From NCBI GenBank assembly GCA_039029195.1, contig JBCCGR010000008.1:1-64000 (forward strand): a DNA stretch of 64,000 nt. Reading direction: 5' to 3'. The notes beneath the pieces are model-generated. The model was not told the origin of the DNA. It ran no database searches and worked only from the letters and a program-made list of their open reading frames with translations. Numbering within the stretch: the first letter of the stretch is position 1; every line of letters starts with the position of its first letter. Below, one piece after another: positions 44,001 to 53,299 of the stretch. The position numbers were made by a program, and so were the translations under genes. This stretch comes from JBCCGR01 sp039029195 (lineage in GTDB: Bacteria; Pseudomonadota; Alphaproteobacteria; Rhizobiales; Rhizobiaceae).

Positions 44001-44226
44001 GGGCAGAACTCCCAGCAACAAACTTCATTGATCCGCAGTAAGACCATAATCAGGGCGAAAAGTCATGTCGTTGGCGAAATTTCAACAATCTGAAAAAGGG
44101 TTTCCCGAACGCCTCGGCCCGGCGCGAGAAAAACCTGTCTATCGCACGCGCATCATTACAGAAGGCCGCCGATCAAAAAACCTCTCGAAACACGGTGAAT
44201 TCTGCGATTTTTGCAGGCTCCGAGGG

Positions 44227-44255
44227 TTCACGGCCCACCCGCTTTACCCTATAAG
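44227..44255 (+). promoter_or_regulatory. Candidate carB promoter
   Basis: TTCACG (44227-44232) and TATAAG (44250-44255) are 17 bases apart, close to sigma-70 consensus. Transcription would start near 44,262, upstream of the leader hairpin and about 83 bases before the carB ATG. Confidence 0.55.
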
Positions 44256-44274
44256 CCCGGCCTAGCCAGACAAC

Positions 44275-44361
44275 ATGAAAACTCGTTTCACCCGGCATGC
44301 GCCCGCACGCCGGGTTTTGTGCGAGCACCGACCGGACCCGTTGCATGCCCAAACGTACTGA
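44275..44361 (+). CDS. Possible Arg-rich leader peptide of carB
   Basis: A 28-codon frame begins at ATG 44275 with the sequence MKTRFTRHAPARRVL and ends in TGA at 44361, overlapping the carB start by 17 bases. It has five Arg codons, two of them next to each other, and it crosses the terminator-like hairpin. A leader peptide rich in the end product is a mark of ribosome-mediated attenuation. The ribosome site is weak, so this is only a candidate. Confidence 0.35.
   Translation: MKTRFTRHAPARRVLCEHRPDPLHAQTY
44291..44318 (+). terminator. Terminator-like hairpin in the carB leader
   Basis: CCCGGC-A-TGCG-CC-CGCA-C-GCCGGG forms an 11-pair stem with one A/C mismatch, followed by TTTT. It lies 27 bases before carB and downstream of its promoter, where it would end transcription unless prevented. 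It could be an attenuator or the end of a short upstream RNA. Confidence 0.65.
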
Positions 44362-47300
44362 TATCCAATCGATTCTGATCATTGGCGCCGGACCGATTGT
44401 GATCGGCCAGGCGTGTGAGTTTGACTATTCCGGAACACAGGCCTGCAAGGCGCTGAAGGAAGACGGCTACCGCATCATTCTGGTCAATTCCAATCCGGCG
44501 ACGATCATGACCGACCCGGAACTGGCCGATGCGACCTATATCGAGCCGATCACCCCGGAAGTTGTTGCAAAAATTATCGAAAAGGAACGGCCCCACGCGC
44601 TTCTCCCTACCATGGGTGGCCAGACGGCGCTCAACACAGCGCTTTCCCTGAAGAAGATGGGTGTTCTGGAGCAGTTTGGCGTTCAGATGATTGGCGCGGA
44701 TGCTCAAGCCATCGACAAGGCCGAAGATCGCGATCTTTTCCGGGCCGCAATGCAGAAAATCGGCCTTGAAACGCCTCGTTCGGCCTTCGTGAACACCAGC
44801 AATCTGAAAAAACAATTCGCCGCCGAGCAGGAAGCGTTTTTTGCAGCGCTCCCCAAACGGGCCAGCGCTGCTGAACGCGACAAAGCTGAGCGCGAATGGG
44901 ACGACGGAGAAGTGTTTCGTCGGGAGAAGCATCGGCTGGAGGCCCAAAGCCAGGCGCTGGCAGCCTTCAAGATTTCCGGACTGCCAGCCATTGTGCGCCC
45001 ATCCTTCACCATGGGTGGTCAGGGTGGCGGCATCGCCTACACGCTTGAAGAACTCTACGATCTTGTTCTTGGTGGGGTCGAAGCCTCTCCTACTAACGAA
45101 GTTCTGGTGGAAGAAAGCGTTCTTGGCTGGAAAGAGTTCGAGATGGAAGTGGTTCGCGACAAGGCGGACAACTGCATCATCGTTTGTTCGATTGAAAACA
45201 TCGATCCAATGGGTGTGCACACTGGCGATTCCATCACCGTCGCCCCTGCCCTCACCCTGACGGACAAAGAATTCCAGATCATGCGCAACGCTTCGATTGC
45301 CGTGTTGCGCGAGATCGGCGTGGAAACCGGCGGCTCCAATGTACAGTTCGCGGTAAACCCCGAAGATGGTCGGCTGGTGGTGATCGAAATGAACCCACGC
45401 GTGTCGCGGTCGTCGGCACTGGCTTCAAAAGCCACCGGCTTCCCGATTGCCAAGGTCGCTGCACGACTTGCCGTTGGATACACGCTGGATGAATTGGAAA
45501 ACGATATCACCGGGGGCGCGACCCCCGCTTCGTTTGAACCCACAATCGACTATGTGGTCACCAAAATCCCGCGCTTTGCATTTGAAAAATTTGCACAGGC
45601 CTCGGATGTCCTCACAACGTCCATGAAGTCCGTCGGTGAGGTGATGGCGATTGGCCGAACCTTCCCGGAAAGCCTGCAAAAAGCGCTGCGTGGTCTGGAA
45701 ACAGGGCTCGACGGGCTCGATGATGTGGAGATTGACGGCCTTGGCGAGGGAGACGACAAGAACGCAATCCGTGCTGCCCTTGGCACTCCGCGTCCAGATC
45801 GGCTCCTGAAGGTCGCTCAGGCGATGCGCGAAGGTGCAAGCGTTGAACAGGTTTACCAGTCCTGCAAGATCGACCCCTGGTTTTTGCGGCAGATTGAAGA
45901 CCTGATCAGTTCCGAAAAACGGGTCATCGCCCACGGTCTGCCGCGGGATGCGGACAATCTGCGCCGGTTGAAAGCACAAGGTTTTTCGGACGCGCGACTG
46001 GGAAAACTTGCCGGACGCGGTGTGGAAGACGTGCTGGCGCTGCGGAACCAGCTCGATGTGCACCCGGTTTACAAGCGCATCGACACCTGCGCTGCCGAGT
46101 TCGCTTCACCCACCGCGTACATGTATTCAAGCTACGAACTGCCATTTACCGGAAGCCCGCAAAGCGAGGCAGGGATTTCCAATCGCCGCAAGGTGATGAT
46201 CCTTGGTGGTGGGCCCAACCGTATCGGACAGGGGATCGAGTTTGACTATTGCTGTTGTCATGCGGCTTTCGCACTTGCTGACATCGGCATTGAATCGATC
46301 ATGGTCAACTGCAATCCCGAAACCGTTTCCACTGATTATGACACGTCAGACCGGCTCTATTTTGAACCATTGACAGCGGAAGATGTTCTGGAAATCGTGC
46401 GCACCGAACGGGCAGAGGGCGAGTTCCTTGGTGTGATCGTTCAGTTCGGTGGCCAGACACCGCTGAAGCTTGCCAACGCGCTGGAAGAGGCCGGGGTGCC
46501 GATCCTTGGCACGTCACCCGATGCCATTGATCTCGCCGAAGATCGCGACCGGTTCCAGAAATTGCTGATCGAGCTTGATCTCAAGCAGCCCAACAACGGC
46601 ATTGCCCGGTCCGTGGAAGAAGCCAAAGAAATCGTTGCAGATATCGGCTATCCGGTGGTGATCCGCCCGTCCTATGTGCTTGGCGGCCGCGCGATGGAAA
46701 TCGTGCGCAGCGACGCGCATTTCGACCGTTACATCACGGAGGCTGTGACTGTTTCCGGCACCACGCCGGTGCTGATTGACAGCTATCTAACCGATGCCAT
46801 TGAGGTGGATGTGGATTGCCTGAGCGATGGCGATGACACATTCATTTGCGGGATCATGGAGCATATTGAAGAGGCGGGTATTCACTCCGGTGACAGCGCC
46901 TGTTCCCTGCCCGTTCATTCGCTTGGCGAATCTATGCTTGATGAGCTGGAACGTCAGACCAAGGCGATGGCCAAAGCGCTCAATGTTGTTGGCCTGATGA
47001 ATGTCCAATACGCCATCAAGGACGATGTGATTTACGTTCTGGAGGTCAATCCGAGAGCCTCGCGCACCGTGCCATTTGTTGCCAAAACCATCGGCGCACC
47101 GGTGGCACGCATCGCGGCTCGCACCATGGCGGGTGATGCCCTCGAAACTGCATTGAGTGCTTATGGTGAAAAACCGCGTCCACGGGATCTGAAACACTTT
47201 GCCGTCAAGGAAGCCGTATTTCCGTTTGCCCGTTTCCCCGGCGTTGACACGGTGCTGGGCCCGGAAATGCGCTCCACCGGCGAGGTGATGGGTCTCAGCC

Positions 47301-47752
47301 CGGACTACACACTGGCCTTTGCCAAGTCGCAGCTTGGGGCATCCAATGATCTGCCGAAAGAGGGCACGGTCTTCATCTCCGTTCGCGACACGGACAAGCC
47401 ACGCATTCTCAACACGGCACGCAAGCTGGTCGGGCTGGGCTTCCGGCTCCTCGCGTCCGGCGGCACCCAGCGCTATTTGGAAGAAAATGGTGTGGCGTGC
47501 GAACGCATCAACAAGGTGCTTGAGGGTCGTCCCCACATTGAGGATGCGATCAAGAATCGGCAGGTGCAATTGGTTATCAACACCACATCGGGTGCCAAGG
47601 CACTCTCTGACTCGCGATCCCTGCGGCAGGCCGCTTTGCTGCAGAAAGTGCCTTATTACACCACGCTCTCCGGAGCAGTGGCAGCGTCCGATGCTATTGA
47701 GGCGTTGATTGAGAGCGGTCTGGAAGTGCGGTCCTTGCAGGACTATTTCTAG
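44345..47752 (+). CDS. carB: Carbamoyl-phosphate synthase large subunit
   Basis: This 1135-residue subunit makes carbamoyl phosphate from bicarbonate, ammonia and two ATP. Two homologous ATP-grasp halves are seen: the first with SILIIGAGPIVIGQACEFDYS and MGGQGGGIAYTLEELYD, the second with GGGPNRIGQGIEFDYCCCHA and VIRPSYVLGGRAMEI. The C-terminal MGS-like regulatory domain (about residue 1000 onward) has SVRDTDKPRILNTARKL. The start is set at ATG 44345. The first half carries a longer insert (residues 155-205, rich in Lys and Glu) than enteric CarB. Confidence 0.97.
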   Translation: MPKRTDIQSILIIGAGPIVIGQACEFDYSGTQACKALKEDGYRIILVNSNPATIMTDPELADATYIEPITPEVVAKIIEKERPHALLPTMGGQTALNTALSLKKMGVLEQFGVQMIGADAQAIDKAEDRDLFRAAMQKIGLETPRSAFVNTSNLKKQFAAEQEAFFAALPKRASAAERDKAEREWDDGEVFRREKHRLEAQSQALAAFKISGLPAIVRPSFTMGGQGGGIAYTLEELYDLVLGGVEASPTNEVLVEESVLGWKEFEMEVVRDKADNCIIVCSIENIDPMGVHTGDSITVAPALTLTDKEFQIMRNASIAVLREIGVETGGSNVQFAVNPEDGRLVVIEMNPRVSRSSALASKATGFPIAKVAARLAVGYTLDELENDITGGATPASFEPTIDYVVTKIPRFAFEKFAQASDVLTTSMKSVGEVMAIGRTFPESLQKALRGLETGLDGLDDVEIDGLGEGDDKNAIRAALGTPRPDRLLKVAQAMREGASVEQVYQSCKIDPWFLRQIEDLISSEKRVIAHGLPRDADNLRRLKAQGFSDARLGKLAGRGVEDVLALRNQLDVHPVYKRIDTCAAEFASPTAYMYSSYELPFTGSPQSEAGISNRRKVMILGGGPNRIGQGIEFDYCCCHAAFALADIGIESIMVNCNPETVSTDYDTSDRLYFEPLTAEDVLEIVRTERAEGEFLGVIVQFGGQTPLKLANALEEAGVPILGTSPDAIDLAEDRDRFQKLLIELDLKQPNNGIARSVEEAKEIVADIGYPVVIRPSYVLGGRAMEIVRSDAHFDRYITEAVTVSGTTPVLIDSYLTDAIEVDVDCLSDGDDTFICGIMEHIEEAGIHSGDSACSLPVHSLGESMLDELERQTKAMAKALNVVGLMNVQYAIKDDVIYVLEVNPRASRTVPFVAKTIGAPVARIAARTMAGDALETALSAYGEKPRPRDLKHFAVKEAVFPFARFPGVDTVLGPEMRSTGEVMGLSPDYTLAFAKSQLGASNDLPKEGTVFISVRDTDKPRILNTARKLVGLGFRLLASGGTQRYLEENGVACERINKVLEGRPHIEDAIKNRQVQLVINTTSGAKALSDSRSLRQAALLQKVPYYTTLSGAVAASDAIEALIESGLEVRSLQDYF

Positions 47753-47861
47753 GGGAAAGAACGCCGCAAGCGGCCCGAATGGTCGCATTGCAGCGAATCT
47801 CAATGTCGCTATAGTGCGATGCTCGAATTTTCACCTGAACACATTCAGGAAGAGGTGGCAG

Positions 47862-47885
47862 GCGTGATTTCCAATGAAATCACGC
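47862..47885 (+). other. Perfect hairpin before greA
   Basis: GCGTGATTTC-CAAT-GAAATCACGC is a perfect 10-pair stem with a four-base loop ending 16 bases before the greA start codon. It would fold strongly in the mRNA leader or act as a protein site on DNA. It lacks a T run, so it is not a simple terminator. Confidence 0.55.
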
Positions 47886-47901
47886 GCCCAACGGAGACGG
47901 A

Positions 47902-48375
47902 ATGGAAAAAGTACCTCTGACCAAGGGCGGGTATGACGCTCTGGAAGTTGAACTGAAGCGACGCCAACAGGAAGAGCGTCCGCGCATTGTGGAAGCAATC
48001 GCAGAAGCCCGCGCCCATGGTGATCTGTCCGAGAACGCTGAATACCATGCCGCCAAAGAACAACAGAGCCTGAATGAAGGCCGGATTGCAGAGCTTGAGG
48101 ACTATATCGGACGCGCCGAAATCATCGATATTTCAAAGATTGCCGGCGATACGATCAAGTTTGGAGCCACCGTGACCCTGATCGACGAGGAAACTGAAGA
48201 AGAAAAGCACTACCAGATCGTTGGTGATCCTGAAGCCGATGTCGCTTCGGGCAAAGTGTCGATTTCTTCGCCCATTTCCCGAGCGTTGATTGGCAAGGAA
48301 GAGGGCGACAGCGTCGAGGTCATGGCGCCGGGCGGTTCCCGCACCTACGAGGTGTTGCGGGTTCAGTTCGTTTAA
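47902..48375 (+). CDS. greA: Transcription elongation factor GreA
   Basis: This 157-residue factor rescues backtracked RNA polymerase by stimulating transcript cleavage. The N-terminal coiled coil (EVELKRRQQEERPRIVEAIA) ends in the acidic tip GDLSENAEYHAAKEQQ, whose Asp and Glu act in the active site. The C-terminal domain has FGATVTLIDEETEEEKHY and ISSPISRALIGKEEGD. The length is typical. It is convergent with the next gene and overlaps its end by four bases. Confidence 0.97.
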   Translation: MEKVPLTKGGYDALEVELKRRQQEERPRIVEAIAEARAHGDLSENAEYHAAKEQQSLNEGRIAELEDYIGRAEIIDISKIAGDTIKFGATVTLIDEETEEEKHYQIVGDPEADVASGKVSISSPISRALIGKEEGDSVEVMAPGGSRTYEVLRVQFV

Positions 48376-50000
48376 ATCCGCATACGCGGCACATCTTCCG
48401 GATCAAGCATCAGTTCAATCAAAAGCGGGCGGTCGCGGTTTTCAATCGCCGTGGCAACCGTTTCCAGATCATTGAGCGATTCCACCCGCACGCCCTGACC
48501 ACCCAGTGAACTCGCCACATCGGCAAAGGATGGCCAATCAAAAGTGGAGAGAGCCGGGTCCATCTGGCGATCCTTGAACTGAATGTGCTCTGCGCCATAG
48601 GCGGAATCGTTGCACACGACGGTGATGAGATCGAGTTTCATGCGCACAGCCGTGTTGAACTCGTTGATGCCTCCCATCATGAAACCGCCATCGCCGGTGA
48701 AAAGCACGATGGGGCGATTTGGGGCCGCAAAACCCGCACCAATCGCCACGGGAAGTCCTATCCCGATCGAGCCGAAATTCGTGGTGGTGATGAAGCTGGT
48801 GGCGTCCGGCACAGACATCCGACACCAGACCTCCGTCATGAATCGACCGCCATCTGTGGTCAAAATACGGTTCTGCGGCAAGATTTCATCCAGCCGATCA
48901 AGCGCTCGAACGAAGTCCACCTTCCCCGTGTCTTGATCCTTTGGTTTGCTCAACGGATGAAGTGTCAGCGAGGCGCGGTCCAACTCTCCAGTGAATCCAC
49001 TCGGAGGAATCTCGGCCTCATCCAGCCAATAAACAATATTGTCCGCTGTCAGAGCGGCATCGCCTGCAAGGGCTGCATCCGGTCGATAGTTCTTGCAGAT
49101 TTCAACCGGATTGTTGTTGACCTGAACCACGCGCTTACCCTTCACCAGTTTGCCACGGTCGGTGGTAAAGTGATGCAGGCTCGTGCCGATGGCGATTATA
49201 CAATCGCTCTTGTCTATCGCCTCGTAAGCCGCTGGCGTGCTGAGCGTGCCAAAAATATCCATGTTGTAGGGATGGCCATTGAACAGGCCCTTTGCCTTCA
49301 ATGTGGTGGCCAGGGGCGCTTCGAGCCGATCTGCCAGCTTTTTCAGATTGTCACCGCAATGAATGGCGCCAACGCCAGCAAGCACCACCGGTCGCTTGGC
49401 GGAGGCGATGATCCCGATGGCTTCATCAAGATTGCTCCCCTGCGGCACGAAGGATGGATCAATGAAGGCCGGATGGACTTCATTGCGGTGCTCCACCGGG
49501 CTCCACATGAAATCTGCGGGCATGTTCAAGACAATCGGGCGTTTTTCCACCCGCGCCCGAAGGAAAGCACGCGCCACATCGCTGGCGGCGGTTTCCGGCG
49601 ACCGCATCTGCTCGAAGCCGGCGCCGGTCGCGTTGGCCAATTCTCGTTGATCGATGTTCTGAATGTTTTGCGGATTTTCCACAGGCGTATCACCTGCCAA
49701 CAACACCATGGGAACCCGTGCCCGCGCGCCTTCAGCCAAAGCGGTGGTGCAGTTGGTGAAGGCGGGACCATGCGTGACCGTCGCAACGCCGGTCTTTTGT
49801 GCAATGTTGGAGTAAGCCAGCGCCATCAGCACGGCGCTGCCCTCATAGGCAACTGGTACGAACGTACCTTTTCCCGCCCGAACATAATGGTCGACCATGA
49901 ACAGGTTGGCATCCCCCATCAGGCCGAACATCGTGTCGACATCGTGATCGACGATGCTCTGGGCAATTGACTGATACAGATAGGTTTTTTGATCGCTCAT
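48372..50000 (-). CDS. ThDP-dependent enzyme, acetolactate-synthase-like
   Basis: This is a 542-residue three-domain ThDP enzyme. The activating Glu53 is in VAYEGSAVLMALAY, and the cofactor site is LFTGDGGFMMGGINEFNTA followed by VCNDSAYGAE. The middle domain has LAGVGAIHCGDNLKKLADRL. No small subunit is nearby, and the loop GPAFTNCTTALAEGARARVP differs from biosynthetic acetolactate synthases. Its substrate is unknown; it is the third such lone enzyme in the window and is not close to the other two in sequence. Confidence 0.85.
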   Translation of the reverse strand: MSDQKTYLYQSIAQSIVDHDVDTMFGLMGDANLFMVDHYVRAGKGTFVPVAYEGSAVLMALAYSNIAQKTGVATVTHGPAFTNCTTALAEGARARVPMVLLAGDTPVENPQNIQNIDQRELANATGAGFEQMRSPETAASDVARAFLRARVEKRPIVLNMPADFMWSPVEHRNEVHPAFIDPSFVPQGSNLDEAIGIIASAKRPVVLAGVGAIHCGDNLKKLADRLEAPLATTLKAKGLFNGHPYNMDIFGTLSTPAAYEAIDKSDCIIAIGTSLHHFTTDRGKLVKGKRVVQVNNNPVEICKNYRPDAALAGDAALTADNIVYWLDEAEIPPSGFTGELDRASLTLHPLSKPKDQDTGKVDFVRALDRLDEILPQNRILTTDGGRFMTEVWCRMSVPDATSFITTTNFGSIGIGLPVAIGAGFAAPNRPIVLFTGDGGFMMGGINEFNTAVRMKLDLITVVCNDSAYGAEHIQFKDRQMDPALSTFDWPSFADVASSLGGQGVRVESLNDLETVATAIENRDRPLLIELMLDPEDVPRMRI

Positions 50001-50217
50001 TTATCGTGTCCCGCATCAGGATCGTGACCGACTTCTGTTAGCCGATTTCTTTCATTTGATTTCGATGAAAGGCGGGCCAAGGTCAACCGGGTGGCGCTTT
50101 CAATCCACGGTCAGCCACATTGCGGGATGATCTTTTGGGTGACAGGTTGCGTCGCAATGCGCAGCGGCATAGGAGATCAGTCGACCGCTCAGTCTCTCGA
50201 AACAATGGACGATATTC

Positions 50218-50844
50218 ATGATTGATCTTTACACTTGGGGCACGCCCAATGGACGCAAGGTTTCCATTGCTCTGGAAGAAATGGGGCTCGACTACACCAC
50301 CCACGCCATCAACATCATGAAAGATGAGCAGTTCCAGCCGGATTTCTTGAAGATTTCGCCTAACAATAAAATTCCAGCCATTGTGGATCACGACACCGGG
50401 CAGAGCCTGATGGAATCCGGCGCCATCCTGCTCTATCTCGCTGAAAAGACTGGATCCTTTTTACCCACTGAAACAAGTCAGCGGTGGGAGGCCATGGAAT
50501 GGCTGATGTGGCAGATGGGTGGTTTTGGCCCCATGCTCGGGCAGGCAAACCATTTTCTGAAATTCAATCCGGGCAAGTCCGGCTATGCCGAAGAACGCTA
50601 TGGCAACGAGGCCAAACGGCTCTACGGCGTGCTCGACAAACGCCTTGCCGAGCGCGAGTTCGTGGTTGGCGACTATTCCGTCGTCGACATGGCGATCTGG
50701 CCGTGGTGTGCCCGTTGGCAGTGGCAGAAAATCGACATAGATTCCTTGCCCAATCTGAAGGCCTGGTACCGGTGCGTTGCGGAACGCCCTGCCGTTCAAC
50801 GCGGCTACAGCGTTCCCGCACCAGATGAAATTCCAATGCCGTGA
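50218..50844 (+). CDS. Glutathione S-transferase, YfcG/YghU-like
   Basis: This 208-residue GST has an N-terminal thioredoxin-like domain starting with DLYTWGTPNGRKVSIALEE, where Thr-Pro-Asn binds glutathione as in the disulfide-reductase GSTs YfcG and YghU. NNKIPAIVDH and MESGAILLYLAEK complete the glutathione site. The C-terminal helical domain has FVVGDYSVVDMAIWPW. It overlaps the ELM1-like gene by four bases (GTGA), so they are translated together. It probably reduces small disulfides. Confidence 0.9.
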   Translation: MIDLYTWGTPNGRKVSIALEEMGLDYTTHAINIMKDEQFQPDFLKISPNNKIPAIVDHDTGQSLMESGAILLYLAEKTGSFLPTETSQRWEAMEWLMWQMGGFGPMLGQANHFLKFNPGKSGYAEERYGNEAKRLYGVLDKRLAEREFVVGDYSVVDMAIWPWCARWQWQKIDIDSLPNLKAWYRCVAERPAVQRGYSVPAPDEIPMP

Positions 50845-51800
50845 ACGAAAAATCAGCGGTTCCCCGCACCGGCTGGGCGCTCACCGGCGGCATGGTCGGT
50901 CATGAACAGCAGGCAATAGGCGTATTGGAAGCGCTGGGGATTGATCCGGTTATCAAGCGCATCAATCCCAAAGGCCCATTTCGTTGGCTGGCGCCGTTTG
51001 GACCTGCGATGCCAGACAAAACCGTTCAGCCACCCTTTCCCGACATTGTTGTCGCATCGAGCCGGATTGCAGCGCCTTACGCCCGCATGATCCGCCGCCG
51101 CTCTGGCGGCAAGTGCTTCGTCGCAGTGATGCAAAACCCTGCCTGTCCGGCGAGCTGGTTCGACTTTGTGTGGGTCAATGAGCATGACCGAGTGGAAGGA
51201 TCAAACGTGCTGCGCACCCTGACGGCGCCGCATCGGGTCACCATGGACAAGCTCGACACGGAGAGCGACCTGCTGCAGGCGCGAGTCTCGCCGCTGCCCG
51301 CTCCGTTCGTTTCCGTTGTATTGGGCGGTCCAAGCAATGCTTACGATTTTAAGCCAAAAGAAATGGCGGAGATCGGCGAGAAGCTCGCTGCATATGCAAG
51401 ATCCCGTGCAGCATCCCTTCTGATAACCCCATCGCGGAGAACCGGTGACGCTCTCGTCTCGGTGTTGCGCGACAAGCTGCAGGACGTGCCACACTGGCTT
51501 TGGGACGGGGATGGCCACAATCCATATTTCGGTGTGCTGGGTCTGGGTGAGGAAATTCTGGTCACATGCGATTCCGTTAACATGATCGGTGAGGCCTGTT
51601 TCACCGGGAAGCCCGTACGCCTGTTGCCGCTTAAAGGCGGCACCGACAAGTTTAAGAGATTTCATGCCGACATGATCGCGCAACAAGCCGTTTGCTGGTT
51701 CGATGAAAAAGCGCCCGCGGGCGCATTCAAAAGGCTCGACAGCATGGGTGAAATTGTTGGTGAGATCAGCCGATTGTATCAGCAGAAATATGCTGGCTGA
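50841..51800 (+). CDS. ELM1/GtrOC1-type protein (mitochondrial-fission ELM1 family)
   Basis: This 319-residue protein is coupled to the GST by a GTGA overlap. It matches the ELM1-like family of alphaproteobacteria and plants, whose fold is related to glycosyltransferase B types. The family pattern includes GGMVGHEQQAIGV at the start, PDIVVASSRIAAP near 75, VVLGGPSNAYDF near 158 and CDSVNMIGEACFTGKPV near 240. In plants it affects mitochondrial division; in bacteria no role is known. No signal peptide is seen. Confidence 0.85.
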   Translation: MNEKSAVPRTGWALTGGMVGHEQQAIGVLEALGIDPVIKRINPKGPFRWLAPFGPAMPDKTVQPPFPDIVVASSRIAAPYARMIRRRSGGKCFVAVMQNPACPASWFDFVWVNEHDRVEGSNVLRTLTAPHRVTMDKLDTESDLLQARVSPLPAPFVSVVLGGPSNAYDFKPKEMAEIGEKLAAYARSRAASLLITPSRRTGDALVSVLRDKLQDVPHWLWDGDGHNPYFGVLGLGEEILVTCDSVNMIGEACFTGKPVRLLPLKGGTDKFKRFHADMIAQQAVCWFDEKAPAGAFKRLDSMGEIVGEISRLYQQKYAG

Positions 51801-51888
51801 CGCTCCACGCCGACCGCCTTTCCCCACCTCTTGTTAAGGGAATTGTGCGAGCCTTGTGCCGAATCGAATGTCGGTAAGAGGCCTTTTC

Positions 51889-53205
51889 ATGAACATCCCA
51901 CCGATGGACGCGGTTGAGTGCGCCGTTCTGCATGAAAATTTCAAGCCCATGGACGGCGAGGCTCTGTTCGGGCTCATAAGGTTATTGGCAGCCGAGCAAG
52001 AGTTGCCGGGTGATGCGTCTTTGATGTTGACGAGCACCGACAAGGACATCCATGTGATGGTCGGCGACTTCCGCATCATGGTCAGCCAGAACGCCGGCCC
52101 GCTGGGGCCCGAAGGCTTTCAGCAGGCGCTTGCGATGCCTTACACCCAAATGGCATTCCCGGAAGCGGAACAGGCTGTGGCGAACCACACCTGCAACACG
52201 TTCATAACGTTTGCGAAAGGCGCGATTGACAATCGTCTCGTTGCCGAATCCGATCTTGGTGAAGCTCTAGGTGATGCGCTCTCAGACATGAACCAAATCA
52301 CCGATCCGTTCACGGCAGAATCGGCCATGCAGATCTGCCAGAACATTGCCCTGGCGATTGCGGAAAACAATCCAACATCTGCGGTTCACTGGTGCGCCAA
52401 CAATCAGTTGATGAGCCCGGAAATGTTCCTGGCTGTTGTCAAAAGCGACTTCAAATGGCCGCTCTATTTGAACCCTTATCCATTCTCGGGATCGTCTGAC
52501 GAAAACGGGACCCAATCAATCGGCGTTGTGGGCATGGGCTCACAATGGCTGTTCGGAAAGACACTGGTGTTTGAAGAAGCGCCAGTGCCCTTCAGCTGGC
52601 TATACGAAAAGATGATGCAGTTTGCGGTCGGCTGCCAGATGCGTGGTGAGATCATTCCGCATGGTGACAGTTTTGGTACCCATGAGGACGAGGTGATCGC
52701 AGTCGGGCACCACGAGCCAAGTGAAGAGTACCCCTATGGCCGTATCAGCCTGACGCTGGTGAAGTCGGCGGAACACGACATCGACGACAACACCAAAACC
52801 CAGCTTCCAATCCACTATGATGATGAGGGGAACCAGCTCAACACGGCTGGTGAAGCTCTCAACACACTTGTGGCCGAACGGGCTGACGATCTGGCGGAAA
52901 ACCCGCAGACACTGGACGTGCAGAATCCCGTTGATCAGGAGATCGTGGAGCGACTTGAGCACAAAAATCTTGAGATCAAGCCTGACTCCGAAATCGAAGT
53001 GCAGCACGCCGGTGAACCAACTGATCGCAGTGAAATGCCGTTGCCGGACGCCTATGAGGCGCAGAAGAAATTGAACGTCGCACAGCTTCGCAAGATCGCT
53101 CAAAAGGCGTCACAGCAAAGCGAAAAACCCACTGCGACCAAGACGAAGAACACATCGTCGCTGGTTCAGAAAGCCATGGGTCTGTTCGCCCGTAAAGCAG
53201 GTTGA
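51889..53205 (+). CDS. Large soluble protein of unknown function
   Basis: This 438-residue protein starts at ATG 51889, set by AAGAGG seven bases upstream; an in-frame codon earlier is less likely. Residues 1-220 are a globular domain without a known motif. Residues 225-290 read as a second domain with GVVGMGSQWLFGKTLVFEEA and HEDEVIAVGHHEPSEEYPYG. The last 120 residues are acidic then basic, and probably a disordered tail ending in KAMGLFARKAG. Its position beside the GST/ELM1 pair may be chance. No function is offered. Confidence 0.65.
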   Translation: MNIPPMDAVECAVLHENFKPMDGEALFGLIRLLAAEQELPGDASLMLTSTDKDIHVMVGDFRIMVSQNAGPLGPEGFQQALAMPYTQMAFPEAEQAVANHTCNTFITFAKGAIDNRLVAESDLGEALGDALSDMNQITDPFTAESAMQICQNIALAIAENNPTSAVHWCANNQLMSPEMFLAVVKSDFKWPLYLNPYPFSGSSDENGTQSIGVVGMGSQWLFGKTLVFEEAPVPFSWLYEKMMQFAVGCQMRGEIIPHGDSFGTHEDEVIAVGHHEPSEEYPYGRISLTLVKSAEHDIDDNTKTQLPIHYDDEGNQLNTAGEALNTLVAERADDLAENPQTLDVQNPVDQEIVERLEHKNLEIKPDSEIEVQHAGEPTDRSEMPLPDAYEAQKKLNVAQLRKIAQKASQQSEKPTATKTKNTSSLVQKAMGLFARKAG

Positions 53206-53299
53206 TTGTGCAGTAATATTTGCCTGATCCGCTGCACAACCGGCCTTGAAAATATCCTGAGTTTGCGCCACATGCTGAGTGTAACAATCAGGATTTCCC

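Larger units (their letters stand above)
44001..44344. other. carB upstream region
   Basis: This 344-base gap lies between the peptidase start and carB. It holds a rightward promoter, a terminator-like hairpin and a possible leader peptide near the right end, each described separately. The left 180 bases should carry the peptidase promoter. A 66-codon open frame at 44065 is not convincing. Confidence 0.55.

Noticed and set aside
44065..44265. A 66-codon open frame before carB
   Set aside because: It lacks a ribosome site, has no recognisable motif and lies across the expected carB and peptidase promoters.
48585..49970. A 461-codon frame antisense to the third ThDP enzyme
   Set aside because: It is long only because of codon bias in the real gene; the ThDP motifs are all on the other strand.
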